DNA of 64,000 bases from Trichobilharzia szidati (lineage: Eukaryota; Platyhelminthes; Trematoda; Strigeidida; Schistosomatidae): positions 98,710,020-98,774,019 of the forward strand of contig OX235272.1 in NCBI GenBank assembly GCA_944472155.2, in the 5' to 3' direction. The position numbers and the translations under genes are program-made. Shown in pieces: positions 1 through 10,593 of the stretch. Under the pieces are notes generated by a model that saw only the letters and a list, made by a program, of their open reading frames with translations, had not been told where the DNA came from and did not search any database. Positions within the stretch are counted from its first letter, which is position 1, and every line of letters starts with the position of its first letter.

Positions 1-168
1 CGAGTTGGTCGTCCAAGGGTGACTTGGAGGAGATCATGTGAAGAGGAGATGAAAGCATGTGGGCAGACCTGGAGCCAGGTGAAAACTCTAGCAGAGAACC
101 GAACGCGATGGAGACGCATGGCTGAAGCCCTATGTTCCTCTAGGAACTAAAGGAAATAATAATAATCA
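1..168 (+). mobile_element. RTE non-LTR retrotransposon, 3' end (truncated by window edge)
   Basis: The open frame from base 1 stops at TAA 148-150 and encodes the extreme C-terminus of an RTE-type (SR2-like) polyprotein. Its conserved block VTWRRSCEEEM is followed by a Trp/Arg-rich tail ending in ALCSSRN. The stop is followed by a short AAT-type repeat, the usual 3' tail of RTE elements. The same tail occurs on the minus strand at 4150-4417, where a longer element confirms the identity. The element enters from the left edge, so its length is unknown. Confidence 0.85.
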
Positions 169-175
169 CGTGGTG

Positions 176-284
176 TGAGTTACATTAATTGGCCAATAAT
201 CGCGACAAAAAAGGTCACATAATATTGATTGGCTGCTTATCATACAGTCTATCTATCTGTCGCGATTAACACCTTGTAACTCAT
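176..284. repeat. Small imperfect inverted repeat (hairpin)
   Basis: About 30-bp arms at 176-207 and 259-284 share gagttac and aatcgcgaca in inverted order around a 50-bp loop. It lies just downstream of the RTE tail. It may be a short MITE-like hairpin; no family was recognised. Confidence 0.4.
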
Positions 285-628
285 GATTTACAATGAAACT
301 TTTGTTCTTCGTTATTCCTATTCCTTTGTCTCACACCTCCGTTTACTGTCGATATTATTATGCATTTCTCCTACTTTCTTCTCTTGCTTTCTGTGCTACA
401 TGGAGTGTGGCGACTTGAACTGCCCCACATATATGTAAAGTTATATGTCGAAAACCGATCCACCGAGTCCTTACTTTGTGCTTTGTGTCAAAAAGTGTTC
501 TAGTAGTTTATTTTTATTAACTAATGACCAGGTGACTATGGGAAAGCTTTCTTTAATTATGGCATTTAATTAAAAATTATTTTATGTTGATCTACGTTGG
601 CGTAAACTACTACTTACCTAGGTTATGT

Positions 629-1378
629 ATCTGTTGATAGTAAACCAAATCATAACAACAACTGAATCGCATAAAAGACGAAATATATTGCCATATCGAC
701 GCTGTTAAGCCAGGATTCATGACTAGCCTACTAGGGATAATGTCCCAGCAAATAAATGAAACACGATTGGGTACCAAATAGCGTATCTTGTTTTACCGCT
801 TACTACAGCCTAACCATTCAACTTAAATAGTGAAATTCAGTGCTAAATGTTGAATAATGGTGAAACTGTTGGTTAGTATCAATTTTAGTCAATTACTTAC
901 CACTACATGCACTAGTACCAACTTAGTAAGTATACTGTTAAACTTCTAAGTGTTAACAGAAAAAGACTGAGTCATTCAAAAGTGTACCTTCAAAAACGAG
1001 AAATTCAACAGATGAAAGGGCTAAGAACAATTTTAGGAGAAGTTTGTCAACTAATCTAACTAGCAATGCCTAGTGCAGGACCTCCAAGATCGTGTATGTG
1101 TGTAAACCAGGAAAAATGATGCAAAAAACTATCGTCTAGTCCTTCTTGAACGAATACTCGTTAAGACAAAAGACGTGAGACATTTTAAACATCCAGACGT
1201 GAGTCGGCAGTTTGTTTGGCAATTATTATTCCTTTGCGTTCTGAGTGGAACATAGCGCTTCAACAACACGTCTCCACTTTGTTCTCTTTTCTGCCGTCCT
1301 CTTCAGCTGGGTCCACGACTGACCAAACTCTCTCATCTCTTCCTCACACGATCTCCTCCATGTCACCCTAGCGCCGAC
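629..1378. repeat. Left arm of a 750-bp inverted duplication
   Basis: This segment is the near-exact reverse complement of 8326-9076. The inner 165 bases are an RTE 3' end (minus strand). The outer roughly 585 bases are non-coding and match no family I recognise. The match ends abruptly at both edges: outside 629/9076 the flanks are unrelated, and inside 1378/8326 one side continues into a SINE while the other continues into RTE coding sequence. Confidence 0.85.
1214..1378 (-). mobile_element. RTE 3' end fragment
   Basis: The minus-strand frame encodes VTWRRSCEEEM and a tail ending ALCSTQNAKE, the C-terminus of an RTE polyprotein, followed by an ATT/AAT repeat at 1219-1231. The sequence is cut at 1378, where a SINE begins at about 1385. 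The same fragment is at 8326-8480 in the opposite orientation. Confidence 0.8.
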
Positions 1379-1384
1379 AATTAC

Positions 1385-1712
1385 CTTGGGGTTCCAGTGG
1401 GAAGTCGTGACCCGTAGGGTGCAGAAGGTCGGGTGTGAGGACAAATACTCGCCGAAGACATTGGCTGGCGGTTGCGCTATATCGTGAATTGGTGTAAGTT
1501 AGAATTCATGGGCCATTGGATTGAGTCCCAGTGGCTTAATGGTATACGAGCACGCCTTGTAACCAGGAGGTCCTGGGTTGAAATTTCGGTGGGTGCGTAC
1601 TGCTGAAGAGTCCCAAACTAGGAAGAAACAGCTGTCCAGTACTCCCAGGTTTCCCAGTTGTTCTCAAACCGATGTCAGCTCATGATGAAGTCCTGCAACT
1701 AAATGAATAATA
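1385..1712 (+). mobile_element. SM-alpha-like SINE, near full length (copy A)
   Basis: About 330 bp, the size known for the schistosome SM-alpha family. It shares its whole length with the copy at 43254-43597: a unique 5' half, a tRNA-like pol III region (A-box-like ggcttaatggta; a damaged B box near 1577-1588, intact in other copies as ggttcgaatcc), a hammerhead at 1591-1646, and a 3' tail ending in AAT repeats. It directly abuts the truncated RTE end at 1378. Confidence 0.8.
1591..1646 (+). ncRNA. Hammerhead ribozyme in SINE copy A
   Basis: The type I hammerhead layout is visible. Stem I is formed by GUACUG pairing with CAGUAC, plus GGG/CCC. The core CUGAAGA at 1603-1609 fits the consensus CUGANGA. 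Stem II is GUCC/GGA, then GAAA at 1624-1627, then a minimal stem III ACAG/CUGU with no loop, and a cleavage-site GUC ending at 1636. Active hammerheads in schistosome SM-alpha satellite/SINE DNA are established. In this copy base 1623 is A where a C should pair with the first stem II G, so activity is probably weakened. Confidence 0.75.
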
Positions 1713-2429
1713 ATATTTTAGACACTTAATCGCCAAAGTAATATTCCACTAACTGTTATCTATAATCCAACAATTTAGTTCATTTTACTCTTAGAGTAAG
1801 CAGGGAATTGACTGTAATGGAAACGAAAGGGTACATTACAAAGTGAGCAAGTAGAATCACAGGGAATATAGTGAATGAAAATACGTCAATGGAAGTGTTA
1901 AAATAGAACGAATGTAAGCGGGCTAATACGATTATGTGGGAAAAGTATCACTGAAATTTTCAAATACTGACCAATATTGTTTTGACAGTTGCATCCATAT
2001 AGCGTTCGCTACCCTAGATATTAAAAGCAGAACCAGTTACGTCCTTGTCTGAATGGCGTTAATCCTCCTTCAGACTAACCCAATTTATTCAGACGCTGAA
2101 CGGCCATAATTATACTGACTAACTTGACCAACTTACCTAGATATAACCTACTCTATGATTCCAGCACACATTATTAAAACGACAGAAATCTATATAAAAG
2201 TACTCAAAAGCTGTAAGTAGGATACCTTGGTAAGCGCTTACATTTCATTACTGGAAAATTGATAAGTATGCTGCAACTTCTCAAATCATTAATTTCAGCT
2301 GTTCAAATCTTTAACTTAGGATCTTTTACACTTAGCAGTCGATATTTAAAAAACATACCAAGGATTTCAGTTCTCCTAGTCGAGAAACTTCACATTCTGT
2401 CAGAGTTCTCACTAACAGAAGCATAATGT
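1713..2429. other. Non-coding stretch, nothing recognised
   Basis: AT-rich sequence with stops in all frames. No exon, RNA gene or repeat family was recognised. Confidence 0.5.
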
Positions 2430-2865
2430 CAAGTGTTGGTCTGCAGGGATCTGAATGAACACTGAATGAAGACACTACGTAGGTGAGCGCGCAATACGGA
2501 CGACACAACTTCCCTCTACAGGTTCAAGCTTTCCACATTTGCCAATCAACTGTGGCTCGTACCTGATCCGTACATTCACATTAGGATCCTTTGACCTAAT
2601 CCACATTTCTCTCCGCAAGTACCCTCGGGCCATTGGCATACTCTTACGTTCAGTGAGCAACTGTATACCCAAAAGAAGTATTACTTCATCCCTACAATTC
2701 CGTACTTCTATATTTATGTATTTTGGGACAATTATAACTCATCAAATAACTGTATTTTATGTGTATATTAATTTGTGTGGACTGAATTTCTTTCAATATA
2801 CATACCTGTTTGTATTTGTTTTGTCCTTTTTATTTCGCGTATAAATGAACTTAGCCGTTTAGTCC
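2430..2865 (+). repeat. Unclassified interspersed repeat, copy 1
   Basis: Bases from about 2487 to 2862 align well with 40445-40790 in the same orientation, from gcgcgcaata to the shared end gccgtttagtcca; weaker similarity extends to about 2430. The second copy interrupts a gypsy pol pseudogene, showing that the unit is mobile. A 102-residue open frame at 2539-2844 is not conserved in a recognisable way and is probably chance. It could be a solo LTR or a non-autonomous element. Confidence 0.6.
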
Positions 2866-4149
2866 ACAACAAATCAAAGAACTACTGAATTATATCGTTA
2901 GGATGTCCTTAGACGATTAATTGCTATTCAATTGATAAATAACTATCGACAAGCTGGAGCTTAATGTGATTTTTAAAAGCTTTTAGATATGATACTATGA
3001 TAAAATAGATATATTAGTTAAAGCATCTTTAACGAAGGTCAACAAGAGCAATAATAATTGACTTTCCAAATTATGACAGTAATTGTCCTCGTCTCAGAGT
3101 ACGACTTCTGAAAACCACATAATATCTCAGATAGTTCAAGTAAAGAGTCACTGGCAGCACAAAGGACTTGCTTGTTACTCTACACAGTCAAGCTGGAGAT
3201 TTCTTGTAAGAAATCTGGAAGGATAATTTGCAATCGAACTTTTGGTTAAATAAACCAAACGTTTGAGTTCGCGTTAATTTCTAGAACACAGGATTCGTCT
3301 AAAATACGGTACTGCATTGAGTATAAAAATAAATTAATACAATATACATGCTTCATATCGTGAGGCATGCTAATCAGTGAAAGTAGAGCTGTGACTAAAA
3401 ACGATCCTTGGTCAATAATAAACAACGTACGTATGTATAAAGGGAAAAAGAACTCGAATCAGCGATGTTTAGAACAGAGTGGAACATAAATAAAACATAT
3501 GCAGCAGACACCCTTTAACCATAAGAAGGTGGTTTCTAGAAACCAAATAATATATTGAAACGTAAAATGAGGTAAATTCCAATGGAGATAAATAGCTGTG
3601 ATTAAGGTATACAGCACGAAATATTTCATGCCACTTGCTAGTAATAAGTAGAATAAGTTTAAACAAAAGAAAGCAGTAACCAAGAGATAGATAAAGAGGA
3701 ATTAACACACGCAGTAAAACAAAACTTATGACTGACGGAATAAATTGAAATCTCCATTTCAAAATGACACTGAATTTCAGGCATGAGTAAAAATTTACAT
3801 GTTTGTGAACGATGTCGCAGATAATCTTAGTATTCCCCTCTACCAAAACTCCTGATTAGAATAAATGTGCCATTAGTTATCGGTATTTCTTACAATGAAA
3901 GCTGACTTATTTCGAGGTAAGAAAGTGACAACTGTAAATAATTCATATTTTGTTTTCTCAAACAACTGCTAAACACGCCTTGAATTTTTTGGTACTACTA
4001 TAGAAACAACAATATAGGAAGTTGTAGTGTATCCTTACTATTAGAAATTATTACTTTCCAGTGCATGAAAAACATAACTTATGTATCCCTGTTTAACGAT
4101 TACATATTACTGAAAGTGATAGTAAACTAGAAGTCTTAATACCTCCGCT
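2866..4149. other. Non-coding stretch with one short inverted-repeat partner
   Basis: No coding signal was recognised. Bases 3225-3320 are about 80 percent similar to the reverse complement of 7533-7620 (shared core actcaaacgtttggttt). The open frames at 3459-3846 have low-complexity translations and overlap each other, so they are not accepted as genes. Confidence 0.45.
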
Positions 4150-6722
4150 TACATTATTATAATTATTGTATCCTTTAATTCCTACAGGAACATAGGGCTT
4201 CAACCATGCGTCTCCATTGTGTTCGGCTCTCTGCTAGAGTTTTCACCTGGCTCCATGTCTGCCCACACGTTTTCATCTCCTCTTCACATGATCTCCTCCA
4301 AGTCACCCTTGGACGACCAACTCGCCGCTTCCCTTTCGGGTTCCACTCGAGCAATGGCTTGCCTAGTGATGTCACTTGATGGTTTCTTTTCTCAGAGTAT
4401 GGCCAACCCATCTCCATTTCTTCCTCCCTATTTGTTTCACAATCGGTTCCTGGTTGGTTAGCTCCCAGAGATCCATCCCTATTGCTGATCTTTTCTGGCC
4501 GGCCATCTGATCTTGAGTATTGAGCGAAGACAACTGTTAATGAAGGTCTGTAGTTTGTTTGAGATGCTCTTTATGGAGCGCCAAGTCTCTGATCCGTATA
4601 GTGGCACTGACTTCACATTGGAGTTGAAAATCCCGATCTTATTTTTCATGCTGAGTGTTGTTGACCTCCACACAGGCTTGCGAGTAGTGAAAGCTTGTCT
4701 TGCTTTTCCGATCCTTGCTTTGATATCCTCATCAGTTCCGTCCTCCTGTAGTTGAAACGATGCTTCCAAGGTAGGTAAAAGAGGTTGTTTCTTTCAGGTC
4801 CCTCCCATTTATGCTGATCGTTGTCTGTTGTTGTTGTTCTTGTCCAGGAATCTTCATTACCTCTGTTTTCTCGATGTTCACCTGAAGTCCTATCTTTGAT
4901 GCTTCTTCTGCCAACTTGTTACTTTTCACTTGCATATCTTCCAGTTTGTGGGAAATCAGGCATATATCATCGGCGAAGTCCAGATCCTCCAAGTTCTTTG
5001 TGTGAGTCCATTTTATGCCTGTTTCCTCATTGCCCACTGTTTGTCGCATTATCCAGTCTACTGCAATCAGGAAAATCATTGGCGATAGTAGGCAGCCTTG
5101 TCTTACTCTGTCCTCACTTCGAAGGATTCCGTGAGTTTCCCGTTGTGGATTACTTGGCATGCAGCGTTGTCATACAACTGTTGGATGATATGTATGATTG
5201 TCGGTGGCAACCCATAGTAGCGTAGTAGTTTCTAAATCACCTCTCGATCGACGCTGTCAAAGGCCTTTTCAAAGTCGATGAAGTTGAGATAGAGAGGTGA
5301 CTGCCATTCCAAACTTTGTTCAATGATGATCCGTAATGTGGCGATCTGATCAATACATGACTTGTTTCTCCTGAATCCATCCTGTATTGGTCGAAGTTTT
5401 TCATCTAGAGCATGTTTGATCCTTTCCAGGATGATGCGGCTTAGTATTTTGCTTGGGTGGACAGGAGCATAATTCCGCGCCAGTTCTTGCATTGACTTAA
5501 GTCTCCTTTCTTTGTTAGTTTGAATAAGTATCCTTTCTTCCAATCTTCGGGTACTTCGCCTTCTTTCCACACCTTCTCCAGTAGTGGCGTCATCAAGCCC
5601 GCTGTTGTCTCTGGGTCCACTTTCAACGCTTCTGCTGGGGTTCCATCTGGTCCTGCTGCTTCCCAGCTTTTAGCATCTTGAATGCCCTCAGAACTTCTGA
5701 TTTCGTCGGGAGGTTGGTGTTCACTGGTAGCTCTGTCTCCGTTGTTGGTATTGTTGGGCGCGTTGTAGGTGGTGGTTGATTTAGGAGTCTTTTGAAGTGT
5801 TCAGCCCAGTGTTTCCTTTGCTCTACTTATTTGGTGATTGACTTTCCATTGTCATCCTTCACCGGCTTAAAATTTGTGTCAAACGTTTACCCGATAGGTT
5901 CCTAGTTGTTTGGTAGAGTGTTGCGAGGTCTCCTTTGCCTGCAGCTTGTTCTGCTTCACTTGCCATGGCTTCATAATACTTTCTTTTGTCTTCTCTGGCA
6001 CTCTTCTTTACTCTTTTGTTCAGTGTCTTGTAGTTCGCATTGAAATCCTGTTTGTGTTGCTCGTCAGTGCACTGGAGAATCTTTTGTTTCACCACCCTTC
6101 TCTCTTCTATTAGTTTCCAAGTGTCGGTAGTGAACCCTGTTTGTCTTGTCTCTTCTTTCTACCTAGAACTTCCATGAAGGTTTGACTCCACACTGTTTTC
6201 AAGTTGTTCCAGTGCTCTCTGACGCTGACCTCTTCACTAATGTTGATTTGTGTCTCGGCTTTTTCCCTTATGCTTGCAGTGAAGATGTTATTTGTGTCCT
6301 GGTCCTTCAGTTTTTGAGTGTTGAACTTGGCTTGTGGTCTATCTGCAGCTCCTGTTTCTCTGAAAGCTTTTAATTTGATTTGGATTGTCCCTTGTACAAG
6401 ATAGTAGTCTGAGCCAACGTCTGCTCCTCTTCTTACTTTTGTGTCCAGCAGGCTGCACCTCCCCTTCCTTGAGATTGGGATGAAGTCAATTTGGTTTTTG
6501 GTTCAGCCATTTGGTGACACCCATGTAGCCTTGTGGATATCCTTGTGTTTGTATACGCTGCCACCAATCACTAGTTCATTGAAGGTGCAGAAGTCGGCGA
6601 AGAGTTCTCCATTTCCTTTCATTTCCCCGAGAGCTTCTCTACCCATGATGGGTTTCCTTCCTATGTTGTCTGGTCCCAGTTTAGCGTTCATGTCTCCCAT
6701 TAGTATTTTAATATCACCAGCT
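4150..6722 (-). mobile_element. RTE non-LTR retrotransposon, 5'-truncated
   Basis: The element reads on the minus strand from about 6722 (5' truncation inside the endonuclease) to its RTE-type simple-repeat tail near 4150-4170. From 5' to 3' it holds the end of an apurinic endonuclease domain (GDMNAK at the start; HKATWVSPNG), a linker with Lys-rich helices, an RT domain with FADD, and the Trp/Arg-rich C-terminal tail. The truncation is typical of target-primed reverse transcription. It lies between the two arms of the inverted duplication. Confidence 0.9.
4175..6720 (-). pseudogene. RTE polyprotein remnant (EN-RT)
   Basis: The coding region is broken into frames at 6503-6720 (endonuclease, GDMNAK), 5859-6095, 5441-5626, 5232-5570, 4732-5160 (RT palm: CLLSPMIF and FADDICLISH), 4479-4769 and 4175-4417 (C-terminal tail). 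In life this protein nicks target DNA and reverse-transcribes the element RNA. The missing endonuclease N-terminus and the repeated frame changes rule out a working enzyme here. The RT block 4732-5160 is the best preserved part. Confidence 0.85.
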
Positions 6723-7530
6723 TACATATGGTAACTTAATCATAGTATAACCAGATGAAATTGTTCTGAATCATTTGCCTATTAAACTGATAAAGGTAAC
6801 AGATTTGTTTAGATTGTTAATTGTGTGAATTTTGCCAACATAGTGAAAATGCCTATCAAATTTAGGTTGATTTTGTCAATTCACAGGGAGTTTTCGATCC
6901 AAGTCAATCTGCGTCTCAATCCGTAATTCCACTTAATATGAAGTAATTCCAGTATGAGATCTTGTTTATAATTTTTGAAATTTATCTGAATGATGTCAGT
7001 GAGTCAATTTTACGACATGACAGAAATGGATTAGAAATTTCCATGCTTCTCCAGTTCCATTGGATTCTTCAGTAGTCATCTCCAGACATTTCAATTCCAT
7101 CATTCAATAGACAGGTTATTAATTCCTTCTTTATCAGTCCTTTATCTCTTTTTCATTTGTGTCCAACTTCATACCACCTATCACTAGTAAGCAGTATGAG
7201 GTCACACTTTCATATACCACTTTATTACTCCGTAAACATAGTTATTGATTTCTGCTGGAATCCATCTCACTTATTGTATAAACATTCCATTTGAACTGGA
7301 TCAATTATCTTATGGTTACAATGAATTTACTTTACATTTCTTCTTTATGTTCCACCCTGCGTTGAACATTGATTTTCCGAATCTCTTTACTCCCACCTAG
7401 GTCACCTTTGACACAGCTGCGGTACTTTTTCTTACTGACGCACAGTGACAGTGCACTCGATGGCATACAGCCTAGACACCTCACAATTTAAGGCTTGTAC
7501 ATTCCACTTATTTATTTTTGAGTAATATAG
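6723..7530. other. Non-coding stretch, nothing recognised
   Basis: AT-rich sequence between the truncated 5' end of the RTE and the repeat at 7533. No exon or repeat family was recognised. Confidence 0.45.
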
Positions 7531-7532
7531 TA

Positions 7533-7620
7533 ACGTATTTCAGACAAATCCTGTTTTGGATTTTACGCCTAACTCAAACGTTTGGTTTCTTTTACCGAAA
7601 GTTCGATTATAAGTTTCCGT
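7533..7620. repeat. Inverted partner of 3225-3320
   Basis: About 85 bp match the reverse complement of 3225-3320 at roughly 80 percent. The shared part includes aactcaaacgtttggttt. The pair nests inside the larger inverted duplication and could be an older part of the same palindrome or two copies of one old repeat. Confidence 0.45.
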
Positions 7621-7867
7621 ACAGGATTTCATACAAAGATTCGAATTTTAAAGAAGATTTTCGGGTAAGGAAATTATTTTGCCTTTATTTCGGCTTTGAT
7701 ATTTTATGAAAGAAGTTTTATCTCCAGGACTAACTTCATCATTTCTTTATCCCCAGGCGTGCTAAAGAAGTAGAAAAACTCTAGACATAAATCAATGCTA
7801 CATGGAAAAATTAAGTACTTCTTGTTCGTGACTCTAAAACGATTGAAGATAAAATAAGTGAATAGCA

Positions 7868-8480
7868 GTCTCCTTCACTTACCTGGGAAGCATCGTTTCA
7901 ACGACAGGCGCAACGGACGAATATGACAAAGTCAGAGTCGGAGATGCAAGATACGCCTTCATCAACCTGAAACCAGTATGGAAATCTTCTACACTCAGCA
8001 TAAGGAACAGGATTCGGATTTTCAACACCAATATGAGATCGGTCCTTCCATACAGGTCAGAAACTTGGCCAGCGTGTCACGAAAAGGATTTCCAACAAGT
8101 TGCAGACTTTCATAAACAGCTGCCTTCGCTCCATACTGAAGATCAAATAGTCAGAAAGAATAAGCAACAAGAAACTATGGGAACAAACCAACAGGCGACA
8201 GCCGATTGCTCAACAAATATGTAGGAGAAAGTGGATATGGATCGGACATACGTTAAGAAAGCCGCCGAATGACATTGCGCGCCAGGCCCTCGAATGGAAT
8301 CCCAATAGGAAGCGACGAGTGAGTCGTCGGTGCTAGGGTGACATGGAGGAGATCGTGTGAGGAAGAGATGAGAGAGTTTGGTCAGTCGTGGACCCAGCTG
8401 AAGAGGACGGCAGAAAAGAGAACAAAGTGGAGACGTGTTGTTGAAGCGCTATGTTCCACTCAGAACGCAAAGGAATAATA
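7868..8480 (+). mobile_element. RTE 3' fragment
   Basis: Plus-strand remnant of the RT thumb and C-terminal tail. It starts in the region equivalent to FTYLGSIVSTTG of other copies, continues through the segment ending in SETW, and finishes with VTWRRSCEEEM and an ALCST tail. A near-homologous stretch is at 27871-28306 on the minus strand. The frame is broken several times. The last 155 bases are inside the right arm of the inverted duplication. Confidence 0.8.
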
Positions 8481-9076
8481 ATTGCCAAACAAACTGCCGA
8501 CTCACGTCTGGATGTTTAAAATGTCTCACGTCTTTTGTCTTAACGAGTATTCGTTCAAGAAGGACTAGACGATAGTTTTTTGCATCATTTTTCCTGGTTT
8601 ACACACATACACGATCTTGGAGGTCCTGCACTAGGCATTGCTAGTTAGATTAGTTGACAAACTTCTCCTAAAATTGTTCTTAGCCCTTTCATCTGTTGAA
8701 TTTCTCGTTTTTGAAGGTACACTTTTGAATGACTCAGTCTTTTTCTGTTAACACTTAGAAGTTTAACAGTATACTTACTAAGTTGGTACTAGTGCATGTA
8801 GTGGTAAGTAATTGACTAAAATTGATACTAACCAACAGTTTCACCATTATTCAACATTTAGCACTGAATTTCACTATTTAAGTTGAATGGTTAGGCTGTA
8901 GTAAGCGGTAAAACAAGATACGCTATTTGGTACCCAATCGTGTTTCATTTATTTGCTGGGACATTATCCCTAGTAGGCTAGTCATGAATCCTGGCTTAAC
9001 AGCGTCGATATGGCAATATATTTCGTCTTTTATGCGATTCAGTTGTTGTTATGATTTGGTTTACTATCAACAGATA
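8326..9076. repeat. Right arm of the 750-bp inverted duplication
   Basis: Near-exact reverse complement of 629-1378; the separation between arms is about 6.95 kb. The arm includes the terminal RTE sequence (8326-8480) and 596 bases of downstream non-coding DNA, so it crosses the RTE/flank boundary and cannot be explained by two independent RTE insertions alone. Confidence 0.85.
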
Positions 9077-10434
9077 AGCATTTCTGAATTTGACGATAGT
9101 GTGTTTGTACTATAGTTTCATAGTATCATCAATGCTTGTTATCAGTCATTCCGCAAAGAGATGTAGTATCAGTCCTATCATTGGTATGGAGGGAAAGGCT
9201 GGTGGGAACGGAAGGTACCTTTACTTGGATAAATTGACATGATCATTGATAAAAATAAATCTTACATTCATTTCACTACTTGTTACTGATATTATCTATT
9301 CTGTATTTTCGATGTTAGCTTTTTTACTATCTGTCGCCTATTCGGTTCTCCTTAGAGTTGTACCCATCTGTTTTGCTTTCTCTTCCAATACATTTCGTAG
9401 CTAACTGTGTATTATTCTTGATTTTTAAATATCACGCAACACATACCGCTTCTGTCTATTATCACTAATAGCGCAGTACAATATTTGAATTAGTTATTGC
9501 AGTGCTGGTGGTACCAGTGGTTGTAATTTCAATTTCAAGTAGCTGAAACTTCAGCGAACTGTAAACATAATAAATTTCAGCGGACAGTAGTGTCATTTGT
9601 GTTCGTTATATGCTGCAGAAAGACTACCCACAACTACATGATATCTAACTTCTACTGAAGGTTGCGTTATTGAAACTCACTGTGGAATTTTAGGTGAGAT
9701 ATAAATTGCTAAGAACATGATATTAATCTCAGCTTGAAAACAAACTCTCCCAGTTTTTTAAATTTATCGTCACTCAAGTCTATAAAATGCTCCACGTTCA
9801 TATTTATAAGCTTTAACATTGTCGATGCTTCTTGTATATGGAAGTATGATCTCTTATTGAAATGGCCCAACGAACAATTTTGGCTGGAACGAGAGTAAAT
9901 GGCGTAGGTGGCGAATACGGGTGTAGCAGCTGTTAAATATTTCCGTCAAACAACCAGCAAGCTCTGAAGAGTTGGAGTTTCTAAAAGTTGGCCTCAAAAA
10001 TCGTATATCCTGGTTAATACTACAGACATGTGCAGCCTGTGGAGGTTTTTTCATATCAAAACTTTTAAAACTCTTTAACCACCAAGCTAATCACTTGTGA
10101 CTGGATTCATTCAGTCACCTACGACGCTCCACGGTCACACAAACTTTATCCTACTTTTCCTCAAGTAGGCAAGAACCTTAGATAACTATCTCAGAGGTGA
10201 TATTCGCTACGATGATTGTTCTAGGCCATTAAATGGAATTGTTCACGAAACTAAGCAGACAGGAAGTTTTACTTGGTAATACATGTAGAAAAGGTTGAAA
10301 CATTCAAAATTATCAATATATCAAAAAAATAACAAATGCTGTGCAGTAAATCAGTGTAATGTAGACGTATTTAATAATTAAGTTACCAGTATTAGTAAGA
10401 AATAATCACAGTGATAATACACTGAAAGGTTTAA
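9077..10434. other. Region downstream of the oxidase gene
   Basis: No exon recognised. A 66-residue open frame on the minus strand at 9854-10054 lacks recognisable motifs. The 3' UTR and poly(A) site of the oxidase gene should lie here. Confidence 0.4.
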
Positions 10435-10593
10435 TCAACAACAGGAGTTAAGACTAGACTTGTGAGCTTCTTCAACCAGTTTCACAGCATCCATTGCAGT
10501 ACCCCAGCTTAGTGCAACTCCCATTGAACCATGTCCATAATTATGAATAATTGGCAAGGGTTGATGTATATCTTCCGGTCGACACCACTCAAT
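10435..10593 (-). CDS. Oxidase exon 4 (terminal)
   Basis: The acceptor ctcttattag precedes 10593. The exon encodes 52 residues with the C-terminal family signature HNYGHGSMGVALSWGTA and stops at TGA 10437-10435. Confidence 0.88.
   Translation of the reverse strand: MEWCRPEDIHQPLPIIHNYGHGSMGVALSWGTAMDAVKLVEEAHKSSLNSCC

Noticed and set aside
3459..3846. Two overlapping minus-strand open frames rich in hydrophobic residues
   Set aside because: They overlap in different frames and look like translated AT-rich DNA; no domain recognised.
9854..10054. 66-residue open frame near the 3' end of the oxidase gene
   Set aside because: No recognisable motif, no good splice context, and length within chance for AT-rich DNA.
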